Assembly (NCBI RefSeq): GCF_019345525.1
Contig: NZ_JAHKRA010000011.1
Location: 1-64,000 of the forward strand
Direction: 5' to 3'
From: Flavobacterium sp. NKUCC04_CG
GTDB lineage: Bacteria; Bacteroidota; Bacteroidia; Flavobacteriales; Flavobacteriaceae
DNA length: 64,000 bases
A program made the position numbers and the translations under genes. This document shows, in pieces, positions 17,219 through 27,101 of the stretch (its first letter is position 1; each line of letters begins with the position of its first letter). The notes under the pieces are model-generated. The model was not told the origin of the DNA, searched no databases, and was given only the letters and a program-made list of their open reading frames with translations.

Positions 17219-17902
17219 ATGGGGAAGTGTGAACAATGTATTGTAAGAGAATTTAGTTCTTTAAAAGCTTTAACAAGAGAAGAACTCTTAACAATCTCAG
17301 ATTCAAAAAGTTCTGTTGAAGTAAAAAAAGGTGATATTCTTTTTAACGAGGGTGAAAACTTAAATGGCGTGTACTGTGTAAAAGAAGGCGTTTGTAAATT
17401 GACTAAACTCAACTCAAATGGAAAAGACACTATTTTAAAGTTGGTAACTAAAGGAGAGTTATTGGGACAACGCTCGATGATTAATGAAGAGGCTTCAAAC
17501 TTAAGTGCAGTTGCCTTAGAAGACATGAAGGTGTGTTTTATTCCCAAGAATGATGTGATGAAGTATTTTTCAGAGAACAATAAGTTTTCTTTACTGATCA
17601 CCAAAGACATCTGTAATCATTTAAAAGATGCCGATCAAGTATTGGTCAATCACACGCATAAAACAGTAAAAGAACGTTTGGCTATTGTATTATTAGGACT
17701 ACATGAAATTGCAGGAACCGATTCGAACAGCGGTTCGCTCAATATTCAACTTTCTCGAGAAGATTTAGCTAATATGGTGGGTACAGCGACAGAAAGTTGT
17801 ATCCGTTTATTATCGGAATTTAAGAAAGACGGTTTTATAGAGCTATCTGGTAAAAAAATTGTCATTAAGCGATTTGATCAATTAAAAAATTTAGCAGAGT
17901 AA
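17219..17902 (+). CDS. Crp/Fnr family transcriptional regulator
   Basis: This 227-residue regulator has a cyclic-nucleotide-binding-type beta barrel (about residues 25-130), a dimer helix, and a winged helix-turn-helix (about 150-220, with LSREDLANMVGTATESCIRLL). Cys4 and Cys7 lie at the N-terminus (KCEQC) and more at 53 and 59. The spacing differs from E. coli FNR, so an iron-sulfur cluster is possible but not proven. It is divergent from ccoI, and TGA-N6-TCA boxes are present at ccoI, ccoS and its own promoter, so it probably controls the low-oxygen oxidase. Confidence 0.87.
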   Translation: MGKCEQCIVREFSSLKALTREELLTISDSKSSVEVKKGDILFNEGENLNGVYCVKEGVCKLTKLNSNGKDTILKLVTKGELLGQRSMINEEASNLSAVALEDMKVCFIPKNDVMKYFSENNKFSLLITKDICNHLKDADQVLVNHTHKTVKERLAIVLLGLHEIAGTDSNSGSLNIQLSREDLANMVGTATESCIRLLSEFKKDGFIELSGKKIVIKRFDQLKNLAE

Positions 17903-17986
17903 GCAAAGTCCTTTTTTCTTTTGAATTTCATCCTAAAAAGCGAAGCAGTTTATCTTTTAAATGATAAAAAAATGTATTTTCGCAGT

Positions 17987-18997
17987 ATGATGAATAAAAA
18001 TGATATAGAAGAAGTAAAATCATTAATTGCTTCGCCAAAAAAAATAAGCATAATCCCACACCGCAATCCAGATGGTGACGCAATGGGATCAACGTTAGGC
18101 TTGTACCATGTTTTAAAGCAGTTAGATCACGATGTAACCGTTATCTCCCCTAATGCTTTTCCTGACTTCTTAGCCTGGATGCCGGAATCAAATCAGGTTC
18201 TAGTGTTTGAGGAGAACAGAAAAAAAGCAACCGAAATCCTACAGCAATCCGATGTGGTTTTTACCTTAGATTTTAATGTGTTGTCTCGAACTGGAGACCA
18301 GATGACTTCAGTTTTAGAAGGACTAAACACCACTTATATCATGATTGACCACCACCAAATGCCGGCCAATTATGCTAAATATACTTTTTCTGATACTACT
18401 TATGGGTCCACATGTGAATTGCTGTATATCCTTTTACAAGAGCTTGGACTAAACTCCTTAATCAATAAAGAGGTTGCCAATTGTATCTACACCGGTATAG
18501 TGACCGATTCTGGTTCGTTTCGATTTCCTAAAACCACAGCACAAACACACCAAGTAGTAGCTGCATTAATCGAAAAAGGAGTTGACAATCCAGAAATCCA
18601 CAATGCCCTTTTTAACAACAGCAGTTATAACCGTTTACAGCTTTTGGGAAGAGCGCTACAAAATATGGTTATACTTCCCGAATACAGAACCTCCTATCTT
18701 TATCTAACCGAAGCAGAACTCAACCAATTTCAACACCGTAAAGGCGACACCGAAGGTTTTGTCAATTACGGACTTTCCATAGATGGCATTGATTTTACTG
18801 CTTTTTTTACAGAAAATAAAGAAGAGGGAATTATTAAAATTTCTTTCCGCTCTCAGGGAGATGTTGATGTGAATGAATTTGCACGAACGTATTTCGAGGG
18901 AGGTGGACATATCAACGCCGCTGGAGGTAAATCGACCTTACCCTTAGAGGCAACACTTGAGAGATTTAAAAGTATTATAGCCACTTCAAAACCCTAA
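17987..18997 (+). CDS. nrnA: NrnA-like DHH/DHHA1 phosphoesterase
   Basis: This 336-residue protein has a DHH domain with the metal motifs PHRNPDGDAMGS (residues 24-35), Asp95 and DHH at 121-123, and TGIVTDSGSFRFP. A DHHA1 domain follows, ending in the GGGHINAAGG substrate loop. NrnA degrades nano-RNA to mononucleotides and also removes the 3' phosphate from pAp. The frame stays open to an ATG at 17921, but the conserved protein begins at the double ATG 17987/17990. A near-consensus -7 element (TATTTTCG, 17975-17982) just before it makes the later start more likely. gldI follows after 3 bases. Confidence 0.87.
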   Translation: MMNKNDIEEVKSLIASPKKISIIPHRNPDGDAMGSTLGLYHVLKQLDHDVTVISPNAFPDFLAWMPESNQVLVFEENRKKATEILQQSDVVFTLDFNVLSRTGDQMTSVLEGLNTTYIMIDHHQMPANYAKYTFSDTTYGSTCELLYILLQELGLNSLINKEVANCIYTGIVTDSGSFRFPKTTAQTHQVVAALIEKGVDNPEIHNALFNNSSYNRLQLLGRALQNMVILPEYRTSYLYLTEAELNQFQHRKGDTEGFVNYGLSIDGIDFTAFFTENKEEGIIKISFRSQGDVDVNEFARTYFEGGGHINAAGGKSTLPLEATLERFKSIIATSKP

Positions 18998-19000
18998 TTT

Positions 19001-19546
19001 ATGAAAAACCCTATTTTATGGAGTTTAATCCTAAGTTTAGCTTTGCTCAGCAGTTGCAAAAAAACGGAAGCACGGAAACCACTCGCTAAAAGTACCGAAT
19101 CAGCGACCAAATCATCCGTAGAACGAAATAAAGAACAGAATAAGGCCGAAGAATTACTCGTAAAGGATTTTATGGCTAAAGACAGTTTAAAACAATATAT
19201 TTCTTCAAATCAAGGTTTTTGGTATATTTACGAACATCAAAATGTTCGGGACTCAGTTCGTCCCATAAAAGGAAATTTAGTAGAATATGAGTATGAAGTA
19301 ACCGATTTAGACGGAAACATCTTGTACAGCAAAGCCAATATAGGTGTAAAAAGTTATTTAGTCGATCAAGAAGATCTTTTAATCGGTTTACGACAAGGAC
19401 TCAAATTAATGAAAAAGGACGAAGTGGTAAGCTTTGTTTTTCCGTCTCACTTAGCTTACGGCTATAGTGGTGATCAAGATAAAATAGGAATCAACCAACC
19501 GCTTGTATACCGGGTTCGCCTGATTGCTATACAAAATGAAAAATAA
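19001..19546 (+). CDS. gldI: Gliding motility lipoprotein GldI, FKBP-type
   Basis: This 181-residue protein has a lipoprotein signal peptide with lipobox LSSC (Cys19), a charged linker, and an FKBP-type peptidyl-prolyl isomerase domain (about residues 85-178, with SHLAYGYSG). GldI is known from Flavobacterium johnsoniae as a lipoprotein needed for gliding, probably through folding of other exported proteins. The size and the position next to an nrnA-like gene and another isomerase are typical. The name rests on the pattern and context, not on an alignment. Confidence 0.8.
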   Translation: MKNPILWSLILSLALLSSCKKTEARKPLAKSTESATKSSVERNKEQNKAEELLVKDFMAKDSLKQYISSNQGFWYIYEHQNVRDSVRPIKGNLVEYEYEVTDLDGNILYSKANIGVKSYLVDQEDLLIGLRQGLKLMKKDEVVSFVFPSHLAYGYSGDQDKIGINQPLVYRVRLIAIQNEK

Positions 19547-19556
19547 AAACTATAAA

Positions 19557-20639
19557 ATGAAAAAAATGACAAGTTTATTTCTTAGCTTAATTGCTGTTGT
19601 TTCAGCCTGTAGCTCCCCAAAGGAGCAATACGGAGACGGTTTATATGCCGACATCCAAACTAGTAAAGGCCAAATCGTGATTCAATTAGAATTCGAAAAA
19701 GCACCTATGACGGTTGCAAACTTTGTTTCACTCGCAGAAGGCACCAATCCTTATGTCGATAAAAAATACAAAGGAAAACCTTATTATGACGGATTAACTT
19801 TCCATAGAGTTGTCAATAACTTTATGATTCAAGGAGGTGATCCCAATGGAGATGGACAAGGCGGTCCGGGTTATATTTTTAAAGACGAATTAGTGGAAGG
19901 TCTTGTGCACGATAAAGCGGGAATCTTATCTATGGCCAACAGCGGTCCTAGTACCAACGGAAGTCAATTCTTCATCACTCATAGAGCAACACCACATCTA
20001 AATGGAGTGCATACCGTTTTCGGACATACCGTTAAAGGTTTGGACGTCATAAATGCAATTCAACAAGGTGATAAAATCGAAAAAATAACCATTATCCGCG
20101 AAGGACAAGCGGCTAAAAATTTTAATGGAGCTAAAGAATTCAAAAAATATTTTGAAGAAGAAGCGAAAGCCCAACAAGACAAAAAAGACAGTCAAGCTAA
20201 AGCACAGGCAAAATATGCTGCTCTATTTAACGATCTTAAAACCAAAACTAGCAAAACCGATTCGGGGCTAACTTACGTGATTACTAAAAAAGGAAACGGA
20301 AAAAAACCCGTACACGGGCAAGACGTATTTGTTCACTACGCTGGATTTTTCGAAGATGGAAAATTATTTGACACCAGTAGAGAAGATCTTTCTAAAGAAT
20401 TTGACATTTTTAATCCGAGAAGAGCTGCTGCCAAGCAATACATTCCAATTCCTTTTAAATTAGGAAACAAACAAGGTTTAATCCCTGGTTTCATCGAAGG
20501 CATAGAACAGATGAGTTACGGAGATACAGCCATCATCTTTATTCCCCCACATTTGGGATACGGAGAAAGCGGAATGGGAATGATTCCTCCAAATACCAAT
20601 TTGGTTTTTGAATTACAACTTTTAGAATCTCAAAAATAA
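19557..20639 (+). CDS. Cyclophilin-FKBP double-domain isomerase, lipoprotein
   Basis: This 360-residue protein has a lipobox VSAC near residue 18, a cyclophilin domain (about 25-180, with FHRVVNNFMIQGGDPNGDG and NGSQFFITHRATPHLNG), a basic coiled linker rich in Lys, Gln and Ala, and an FKBP domain (about 240-358, ending in IPPHLGYGESGMGMIPPNTN). Two unrelated proline isomerase folds are thus tethered to one membrane anchor. It probably helps folding of proteins in the periplasm. The frame is open from 19524 inside gldI; the ATG at 19557 is chosen because it gives a normal signal peptide. Confidence 0.88.
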   Translation: MKKMTSLFLSLIAVVSACSSPKEQYGDGLYADIQTSKGQIVIQLEFEKAPMTVANFVSLAEGTNPYVDKKYKGKPYYDGLTFHRVVNNFMIQGGDPNGDGQGGPGYIFKDELVEGLVHDKAGILSMANSGPSTNGSQFFITHRATPHLNGVHTVFGHTVKGLDVINAIQQGDKIEKITIIREGQAAKNFNGAKEFKKYFEEEAKAQQDKKDSQAKAQAKYAALFNDLKTKTSKTDSGLTYVITKKGNGKKPVHGQDVFVHYAGFFEDGKLFDTSREDLSKEFDIFNPRRAAAKQYIPIPFKLGNKQGLIPGFIEGIEQMSYGDTAIIFIPPHLGYGESGMGMIPPNTNLVFELQLLESQK

Positions 20640-20644
20640 TGTTT

Positions 20645-20672
20645 AAAAAGCGCTTTTAAAGCGCTTTTTTTT
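20645..20672 (+). terminator. Terminator of the gldI unit
   Basis: AAAAAGCGC and GCGCTTTTT with a seven-base loop are followed by more T residues, six bases past the stop codon of the isomerase gene. Confidence 0.9.
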
Positions 20673-20883
20673 ATACCTTAAAATATGGCTTTAGACTTTC
20701 TACCAGCTCATTTCCCCAATACCTATGATTGCAATGAGTCCTCAAAACAAAACCACTACGATAATAACATTTGCATATCTACCACGAACAGCGCCAATAC
20801 GAGCACTTGTTTCACACTTAGTGACACATCCTTAAAACTCTATATGATTCCAAATAAACCAGCCTAACATCGCTCTAAAAGCA
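20673..20883. other. Intergenic stretch without a convincing gene
   Basis: A 60-codon frame on the plus strand is rich in Asn, Ser and Thr and unlike any protein. On the minus strand there are two short hydrophobic reading frames broken by stops. No promoter or start signal supports any of them. A decayed small membrane protein gene is possible but cannot be shown. Confidence 0.4.
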
Positions 20884-20915
20884 AAAAGGGATTGTCTTTA
20901 CAGACAATCCCTTTT
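20884..20915 (-). terminator. Terminator of secA
   Basis: AAAAGGGATTGTCT and AGACAATCCCTTTT form a perfect 14-bp stem with a four-base loop, flanked by A/T runs, 20 bases past the secA stop codon. It could work in both directions. Confidence 0.9.
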
Positions 20916-20935
20916 CTTATAGTAACTCAATGATT

Positions 20936-23900
20936 TTACTCTTCAACAAGTACCCATTCTCCAGAACTTAATAAAGCTTCTGCTTTTTTATACTTCATGG
21001 TTTCCACTTCACCAGTCATCACTTTTCTAAGCGTAACGGTATCATTTCTATTGATTTTCGGAGCATCTCTTACAATGGTTTCTTGAACCGGTTGTTGGTG
21101 TTGTACTGTTTCACCAGCTTGATTTTGACGTACTTTTTCAACAGTCTCTTCAATGTTCAACACTTCTTCTTTGGAAACCTTATAATTTTCTGCTTTTTTA
21201 ATCTCTTTTGGAGCTTCTTGTACGGGTGGATTTTGCACCGGTAAATCGCCCTTCATCAAAAATGAAATCGCCTCTTGATTAATATCACCTAGGGTTTTCT
21301 TAAACAGATTAAACGCTTCAAATTTATAGATAAGCAACGGGTCTTTTTGTTCGTGAACCGCCAATTGAACAGACTGTTTTAGTTCGTCCATTTTTCTCAA
21401 ATGTTTTTTCCAAGCCTCATCAACAATAGACAAGGTAATATTCTTTTCAAAATCATTTAACAAACTCATCCCTTCTGAGTTGTAAGCTTTTTCTAAATCT
21501 GTTACCACATTTAGATTTTTGATTCCATCTGTAAAAGGAACTACGATACGCTCAAATTGCCCTTTATTATTCTCGTAAACATTTTTAATTACTTTGAAAG
21601 CTTCCGCTGCGCTTCGCACCGACTTTTCTCCATAATTTTTAAATACGAAATCGTATAATTTATCCGTCAATTCCGCTTCGGACATCTTTCTAAATTCATC
21701 CTCTGTAAAAGGAGAACCGGCTCCAAAATAACGAATCAATTCAAATTCAAAATTTTTATAGTCACCTGCACCTTTACTTTCAACAACTACATTTTCACAA
21801 AAGTCATACATCATGTTGGCGATATCTACTTTCAAACGTTCGCCGAATAAAGCATGTCTTCTTCTCTTATATACAACCTCTCTTTGCGCATTCATAACGT
21901 CATCATATTCCAATAAACGTTTACGAATACCAAAGTTGTTTTCTTCTACTTTTTTCTGCGCTCTTTCAATAGACTTGGTCATCATCGAGTGTTGAATTAC
22001 TTCTCCCTCTTTCAATCCCATTCTGTCCATCACTTTAGCAACGCGTTCCGATCCAAATAAACGCATCAAGTTATCTTCTAAAGACACATAAAACTGTGAG
22101 CTTCCCGGATCTCCTTGACGTCCAGCACGACCTCTTAACTGACGGTCAACACGACGTGAATCATGACGTTCAGTACCAATGATTGCCAAACCACCTGCTT
22201 CTTTAACTTCTTTCGAAAGCTTGATATCCGTTCCACGTCCAGCCATATTCGTAGCAATAGTTACGACTCCAGCTTTTCCTGCTTCTTCTACAATCTGCGC
22301 TTCCTGTTTGTGCATTTTCGCATTCAAAACATTATGCGTAATTCCGCGCATTTTTAAAGAACGACTCAACAATTCCGAAATTTCCACGGAAGTCGTACCG
22401 ATCAATACAGGTCTTCCCGCTTCTGATAGCGCAACAACATCATCAATCACCGCTTTAAATTTTTCACGTACAGTACGGTAAATTAAATCTTCTTTATCGA
22501 CACGTGAAATACCACGGTTGGTAGGAATCTCGATAACATCTAATTTATAAATCTGTAAAAACTCTCCTGCTTCCGTCGTTGCCGTACCGGTCATACCAGA
22601 AAGTTTTTTGTACATTCTAAAGTAATTTTGCAAAGTTACTGTAGCAAAAGTTTGGGTAGCTGCTTCAATCTTTACGTTTTCTTTTGCTTCAATCGCTTGA
22701 TGCAACCCGTCTGAATAGCGACGGCCATCCATAATACGACCAGTTTGCTCGTCAACAATTAAAATTTTGTTTTCGATAACTACATATTCGGTGTCCTTTT
22801 CAAAAAGAGTATAGGCTTTTAACAATTGACTCAAGGTGTGAATACGTTCGCTTTTTACTCCAAAATCTTGAAATAAACGCTCTTTGTGTTCCGCCTCATC
22901 GTCTTTACTCAAGTTCATTTTTTCGATACGAGTCATTTCCATTCCGATATCCGGTAATACGAAAAAGGTTTCGTCGGTATCTTGAGAAAGGAATTTAATT
23001 CCCATATCTGTTAACTCTACTTGGTTGTTTTTTTCTTCGATAACAAAATACAAGGCTTCATCCACTTTATGCATGTCGCGATTGTTATCTGCCATATATT
23101 GATTTTCTGTTTTTTGAAGAATTTGTTTTACCCCTTCTTCACTCAAAAACTTAATCAATGCCTTATTTCTAGGTAAACTACGGTAAGCTCTCAACAATTG
23201 AAATCCTCCGTCTTTTGTATTTCCTTCTCTAATAAGTTTTTTAGCTTCTGTCAAAAACCCATTAGCCAATTTGCGTTGTAATTCAACTAGATTGTGGATT
23301 TTTGGTTTTAATTCATTGAACTCATGACGATCTCCTTCTGGTACCGGACCTGAGATAATCAACGGAGTTCTTGCATCATCAATCAATACCGAATCGACCT
23401 CATCGACTATAGCATAATTGTGTTTTCTCTGAACTAATTCTTCTGGCGTATGAGCCATATTATCCCTCAAATAATCAAAACCAAATTCGTTATTTGTTCC
23501 ATAAGTAATATCTGCCATATAAGCTTTACGCCTTCCAGCAGAGTTGGGTTGGTGCAAGTCGATACAATCTACTGACATCCCGTGAAACTCAAACAATGGT
23601 GCTTTCCATGCACTATCACGTTTCGCCAAATAATCGTTGACCGTAACTAAATGCACGCCATTTCCGGTTAAAGCATTTAAATAAAGTGGCAAAGTAGCTA
23701 CCAAGGTTTTACCCTCCCCTGTTTGCATCTCTGCAATTTTACCTTGATGTAATACAACTCCACCTATCAACTGAACGTCGTAGTGAATCATATCCCAAGT
23801 TACTTCTTTACCTGCTGCAGACCATGTATTTGCCCAATAAGCCTTATCCCCATCAATGGTGATATACGGTTTTTCTGAAGCAAATTCTTTATCTTTTTCA

Positions 23901-24301
23901 GTCACAGTAACCTCAACAGTTTCATTTTCCTTAAAACGTCTTGCTGTTTCTTTCACCACAGCAAATGCTTCTGGCAAAATTTCCATCAAGGTTTTTTCCG
24001 TCAAGGTGTATGCTTCTTTTTCTAAGGCATCAATAGAAGAATAAATCGTTTCTCTTTTATCAATGTCATTTGTTTTTTCAATTTCCTCTTTATAAGAAGC
24101 AATCTTAGCGTCTTTATCTGCTTTAGATTGTTGAATTCTTTCTTTAAAGTAGAACGTTTTCGCACGAAGTTCGTCGTTTGACAAACCCGAAAGCGAACCT
24201 TCGTAAGATCTAATCTTGTCAATCAAAGGCTGAATTTCTTTGATATCTCTTTGCGATTTATCACCGACAAAAGCCTTTAATATGGTGTTTATGAGATTCA
24301 T
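20936..24301 (-). CDS. secA: Protein translocase ATPase SecA
   Basis: This 1121-residue motor pushes preproteins through SecYEG. Walker A is [12 protein letters not shown] (about 192-203) and Walker B is [20 protein letters not shown]. The helicase half contains [12 protein letters not shown] and [21 protein letters not shown] (the latter around the arginine finger). Compared with E. coli SecA (901 residues) it has extra sequence between the two nucleotide-binding halves, as usual in Bacteroidota. The C-terminus lacks the CxCxSGKK zinc motif that binds SecB; instead it ends in an unusual [19 protein letters not shown] tail. It is a single-gene unit. Confidence 0.97.
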   Translation of the reverse strand: MNLINTILKAFVGDKSQRDIKEIQPLIDKIRSYEGSLSGLSNDELRAKTFYFKERIQQSKADKDAKIASYKEEIEKTNDIDKRETIYSSIDALEKEAYTLTEKTLMEILPEAFAVVKETARRFKENETVEVTVTEKDKEFASEKPYITIDGDKAYWANTWSAAGKEVTWDMIHYDVQLIGGVVLHQGKIAEMQTGEGKTLVATLPLYLNALTGNGVHLVTVNDYLAKRDSAWKAPLFEFHGMSVDCIDLHQPNSAGRRKAYMADITYGTNNEFGFDYLRDNMAHTPEELVQRKHNYAIVDEVDSVLIDDARTPLIISGPVPEGDRHEFNELKPKIHNLVELQRKLANGFLTEAKKLIREGNTKDGGFQLLRAYRSLPRNKALIKFLSEEGVKQILQKTENQYMADNNRDMHKVDEALYFVIEEKNNQVELTDMGIKFLSQDTDETFFVLPDIGMEMTRIEKMNLSKDDEAEHKERLFQDFGVKSERIHTLSQLLKAYTLFEKDTEYVVIENKILIVDEQTGRIMDGRRYSDGLHQAIEAKENVKIEAATQTFATVTLQNYFRMYKKLSGMTGTATTEAGEFLQIYKLDVIEIPTNRGISRVDKEDLIYRTVREKFKAVIDDVVALSEAGRPVLIGTTSVEISELLSRSLKMRGITHNVLNAKMHKQEAQIVEEAGKAGVVTIATNMAGRGTDIKLSKEVKEAGGLAIIGTERHDSRRVDRQLRGRAGRQGDPGSSQFYVSLEDNLMRLFGSERVAKVMDRMGLKEGEVIQHSMMTKSIERAQKKVEENNFGIRKRLLEYDDVMNAQREVVYKRRRHALFGERLKVDIANMMYDFCENVVVESKGAGDYKNFEFELIRYFGAGSPFTEDEFRKMSEAELTDKLYDFVFKNYGEKSVRSAAEAFKVIKNVYENNKGQFERIVVPFTDGIKNLNVVTDLEKAYNSEGMSLLNDFEKNITLSIVDEAWKKHLRKMDELKQSVQLAVHEQKDPLLIYKFEAFNLFKKTLGDINQEAISFLMKGDLPVQNPPVQEAPKEIKKAENYKVSKEEVLNIEETVEKVRQNQAGETVQHQQPVQETIVRDAPKINRNDTVTLRKVMTGEVETMKYKKAEALLSSGEWVLVEE

Positions 24302-24350
24302 AAATTATGTGTTAATTATATTATATTTTTTGTAAACAAATTTAAATAAA

Positions 24351-24376
24351 AAAAAAGCCTCAGCTGAGACTTTTTC
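24351..24376 (-). terminator. Terminator between the DUF2795 gene and secA
   Basis: On the minus strand AAAAAGTCTC and GAGGCTTTTT pair around AGCT, including one G-U pair, and a long T run follows. It lies 10 bases past the stop codon of the DUF2795 gene and shows that secA has its own promoter. Confidence 0.85.
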
Positions 24377-24385
24377 TATTATTAT

Positions 24386-24607
24386 TTAGTATTCATCCTC
24401 GTTCCAAAGATAATCTTCGTCGGTAGGATAATCCGGCCATATCTCTTCCATTGACTCATAGATTTCTCCTTCGTCTTCGATGGATTGAAGGTTTTCAACC
24501 ACCTCTAGTGGAGCCCCTGTTCTAATTGCATAATCAATAAGTTCATCCTTCGTGGCTGGCCACGGAGCATCGCTTAAATAGGATGCTAATTCTAAAGTCC
24601 AATACAT
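24386..24607 (-). CDS. DUF2795 domain protein
   Basis: This acidic 73-residue cytoplasmic protein has the DUF2795 pattern: an N-terminal helix with the LSDAPWPATKDELIDYA motif and the GAPLEVVENLQSI segment, then an acidic tail rich in Glu, Asp, Tyr and Trp. The domain is common as a single small protein in Bacteroidota and its role is unknown. It is a separate unit, followed by its own terminator. Confidence 0.8.
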   Translation of the reverse strand: MYWTLELASYLSDAPWPATKDELIDYAIRTGAPLEVVENLQSIEDEGEIYESMEEIWPDYPTDEDYLWNEDEY

Positions 24608-24742
24608 CTTATATCGATTTAAGTTTTTTGCAAAAATAATTTTATTACTGAAATAATCAAGTCTTTTTTGTTTTTTTTATGATAAAGTTAAGAACATTTA
24701 TTATTTCACCTTAGAAAAGCTCCTTAAAAGCCCCATGTTTAA

Positions 24743-25321
24743 CTATTCTTTTTCTTGACGAGGAATCCATTTCACTTCCTTTGCGTGCAAGTCAAAAGTC
24801 AATTTTCGTGCCAGTACAAACAAATAGTCAGAAAGTCGGTTCAAATACTTTAAAACAAATTCATCTGTCGGTTCTAAGTCGTTTAATTGTACTGACAACC
24901 GTTCTGCTCTACGGCAAACACAGCGTGCAATATGACAGTATGACACGGTCGTATGCCCACCTGGCAATACAAAATGAGTCATCTGAGGCAAAAAAGACTC
25001 CATAACATCGATTTCGTTTTCCAAAAAAGCGATATCCATTTCTGTTATCTTCGGAATATTCAAGCGTTCCTTGCCATTTTTTAAAATTGCTTTCTCCGGA
25101 TCTGTTGCCAATATAGCTCCAACGGTAAACAAGCGATCTTGAATTTCGATCAAGGCTTCTTGATATAAAACATTTATCTCCTGATCGCGAATAAGTCCTA
25201 TATACGAATTCAACTCGTCCACTGTTCCGTAACTCTCTATTCTAATATGATGTTTAGGAACACGTGTACCACCAAAAAGTGCCGTAGTTCCCTTATCACC
25301 AGTCTTTGTATAAACTTTCAT
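24743..25321 (-). CDS. Cob(I)alamin adenosyltransferase, PduO type
   Basis: This 192-residue enzyme transfers the adenosyl group of ATP to cob(I)alamin to make coenzyme B12. The N-terminal ATP-binding loop YTKTGDKGTTALFGGTRVPK (residues 4-23), the VDELNSYIG helix (about 34-42) and the C-terminal CRRAERL and NRLSDYLFVLAR motifs are those of the PduO/MMAB family. Length is normal. It probably belongs to a unit with the ABC ATPase gene 12 bases upstream, although the functions are not obviously linked. Confidence 0.93.
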   Translation of the reverse strand: MKVYTKTGDKGTTALFGGTRVPKHHIRIESYGTVDELNSYIGLIRDQEINVLYQEALIEIQDRLFTVGAILATDPEKAILKNGKERLNIPKITEMDIAFLENEIDVMESFLPQMTHFVLPGGHTTVSYCHIARCVCRRAERLSVQLNDLEPTDEFVLKYLNRLSDYLFVLARKLTFDLHAKEVKWIPRQEKE

Positions 25322-25333
25322 AAAAAATGTTCT

Positions 25334-26023
25334 TTATTTAATTCTTGTATCACTCTCCACCACCCCATCGCGCAGGCGAATTATTCGGTGAGCGTGTTCT
25401 GCAATATCTTCCTCATGTGTAACCAAAATAACCGTATTCCCGTTGGCATGAATCTCGTTAAACAACCCCATAATTTCTATAGAGGTCTTGGTATCTAAAT
25501 TTCCTGTAGGTTCATCGGCCAAGATAATAGAAGGTTTGTTTACTAGTGCTCGAGCTACAGCAACTCTTTGTCGCTGTCCTCCCGACAACTGATTCGGCTG
25601 ATGATCCATCCTGTCAGACAAGCCCACTTGATTTAAAACTTCCTCTGCTCGTTTATTTCGCTCTTGCTTGGAATATCCGGCATAAACCATTGGCAAGGCC
25701 ACATTATCTAAAGCTGTCATACGCGGCAACAAGTTAAAGGTTTGAAATACAAAACCGATTTCTTTATTTCGAATTTCTGCCAATTCATCGTCATTCATCT
25801 TACTCACATCCTTGTCGTTTAAAAAATACGTACCGGACGACGGTGTATCCAAACAGCCCAATAAATTCATCAAGGTTGACTTACCAGAACCGGAAGGCCC
25901 CATTAAGGCCACATACTCTCCCTTTTCAATGACCAAATCAATACCTTTTAAAACATAAACGGTTTCACTGCCCAAAGGAAAATTACGCGTAATACCTTGT
26001 ATTTTAATAATGGGATGTTTCAT
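25334..26023 (-). CDS. ABC transporter ATP-binding protein, LolD/MacB type
   Basis: This 229-residue ATPase has Walker [10 protein letters not shown], a Q-loop ([21 protein letters not shown], the pattern typical of LolD/MacB), the signature [15 protein letters not shown], Walker [12 protein letters not shown] and the H-loop [13 protein letters not shown]. Such proteins drive lipoprotein release or drug/peptide efflux with an FtsX-like permease, but no permease gene is next to it here. The frame is open from 26053; the ATG at 26023 fits the family N-terminus better. Confidence 0.9.
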   Translation of the reverse strand: MKHPIIKIQGITRNFPLGSETVYVLKGIDLVIEKGEYVALMGPSGSGKSTLMNLLGCLDTPSSGTYFLNDKDVSKMNDDELAEIRNKEIGFVFQTFNLLPRMTALDNVALPMVYAGYSKQERNKRAEEVLNQVGLSDRMDHQPNQLSGGQRQRVAVARALVNKPSIILADEPTGNLDTKTSIEIMGLFNEIHANGNTVILVTHEEDIAEHAHRIIRLRDGVVESDTRIK

Positions 26024-26178
26024 AGATAAATACTTATTACTTTCCAACAACATATCAGTACATCCTAGATTAGTTTACAACTGTACTAGTACTTACTCTT
26101 TATAGAAGTTGGAATATTATTCAAATAAACAAAAAAACTTTAACTATTAGTAGTATAAACAAATTAATTGTTACAGGT

Positions 26179-26700
26179 TTATAAGCGGATTCTAAAATGT
26201 TGCTTTAATTGTTCTTTACGGATAAACACCAAACCATAAAAGTAAAAATCCATGCTTACCGTAGTTTTGTCATTGCGAATCAATTGATCCCACAGCGCAT
26301 TCAATTCGGCTGTAGCAGCTCTTTTATCAACCAACACAAAAGCATCATTACCCATAACCAACAAAGTCTCTATAACCTTAGTTGCCGGCAACAAACAGCT
26401 TTCATCGATATAAATCATTTGAACAGTAGTTGCCGATTCTCGCATACTATCTAGGGAAGGAAAAAAAATGGAAAGACCTGATATTTTTACCGGCACCGCT
26501 TTAGTAGATATCCAAGCAACCGTTTTTGGTTTGAAATAGGCAAAAACGCGCTCTGTAAAGACTTCCTTTTGTGGAAGAGCATCCCAATTCGAATTTTTAC
26601 TATATAAGCCCTGCGTAATCCAATTAAAAACAAAAGGAGAATGTATGCCGTGTTGATTAGACGATTTCAACAAAAATGTAATGTATCCAAAAAGCTTCAT
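26179..26700 (-). CDS. Shortened methyltransferase-like protein
   Basis: This 173-residue protein resembles the SAM-dependent methyltransferases common in Bacteroidota at both ends: NQHGIHSPFVFNWITQGLY near the N-terminus and SMDFYFYGLVFIRKEQLKQHF at the C-terminus. The usual glycine-rich SAM-binding strand (motif I, ELGxxxG) is missing and the protein is some 70 residues shorter than I would expect. It is open throughout, so it may be a decaying or repurposed gene. This reading relies on remembered family patterns, not on an alignment. Confidence 0.6.
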   Translation of the reverse strand: MKLFGYITFLLKSSNQHGIHSPFVFNWITQGLYSKNSNWDALPQKEVFTERVFAYFKPKTVAWISTKAVPVKISGLSIFFPSLDSMRESATTVQMIYIDESCLLPATKVIETLLVMGNDAFVLVDKRAATAELNALWDQLIRNDKTTVSMDFYFYGLVFIRKEQLKQHFRIRL

Positions 26701-26881
26701 AGTTTGGTTTGTAATTCAATTAAGCAAAAATACAGCTTTAAAAATGCCTCTAATAAAATGCTGGAAAAAAAACTGAAAAAAATATCAATTTTTATTCACA
26801 CCCCAACTGACTGATTACAGCAAACTTAACGTCCTAAGCACTGAATTTCCTAGAAAAAATTAAAAAAAACTTCCACTAGAG

Positions 26882-26912
26882 TTTGTAGATAACGAATTTG
26901 TTTCTATATTTG
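26882..26912 (+). promoter_or_regulatory. Promoter of the tRNA-Arg gene
   Basis: TTTG (26882-26885) and TATATTTG (26905-26912) with a 19-base spacer match the Bacteroidota consensus fully. Transcription would start about 13 bases before the mature tRNA. Confidence 0.88.
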
Positions 26913-26931
26913 CACTCGCAATAAGCAACAA

Positions 26932-27005
26932 GGCCTCGTGGCGCAACTGAATAGCGCACTTGATTACGGCTCAAGAGGTTACTGGTTTGAATCCAGTCGA
27001 GGTCA
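26932..27005 (+). tRNA. tRNA-Arg (ACG anticodon)
   Basis: The acceptor stem GGCCTCG pairs with CGAGGTC (one G-U pair). The anticodon stem CTTGA/TCAAG encloses the loop ttacggc with anticodon ACG. The T arm is ACTGG-TTTGAAT-CCAGT. The discriminator base is A, and CCA is not encoded. A consensus promoter lies in front and a terminator follows. A phage-type integrase gene starts right after it, so its 3' part is the probable attachment site. Confidence 0.95.
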
Positions 27006-27029
27006 CGAAGATGAAGAATCTTAAAACTT

Positions 27030-27078
27030 AAAAAGGTGTACAATTAAGCGTAAAAGCTTGATAATGTGCACCTTTTTT
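27030..27078 (+). terminator. Terminator of the tRNA-Arg gene
   Basis: AAAAAGGTGTACA and TGTGCACCTTTTT (one G-U pair) close a long hairpin, and a small AAGC/GCTT stem lies inside its loop. It ends in a T run. An ATG at 27066 lies inside the hairpin and is therefore not used as the integrase start. Confidence 0.8.
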
Positions 27079-27101
27079 CGTTTAACTATTTTTCGAATTC
27101 T

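Noticed and set aside
17146-17610. 154-codon frame opposite the Crp/Fnr gene
   Set aside because: The plus-strand protein has two recognisable domains and a promoter; the antisense frame has none.
20685-20867. 60-codon plus-strand frame after the isomerase terminator, and hydrophobic minus-strand fragments
   Set aside because: The plus frame is Asn/Ser/Thr-rich without a promoter; the minus fragments are broken by stops. A decayed gene cannot be excluded.
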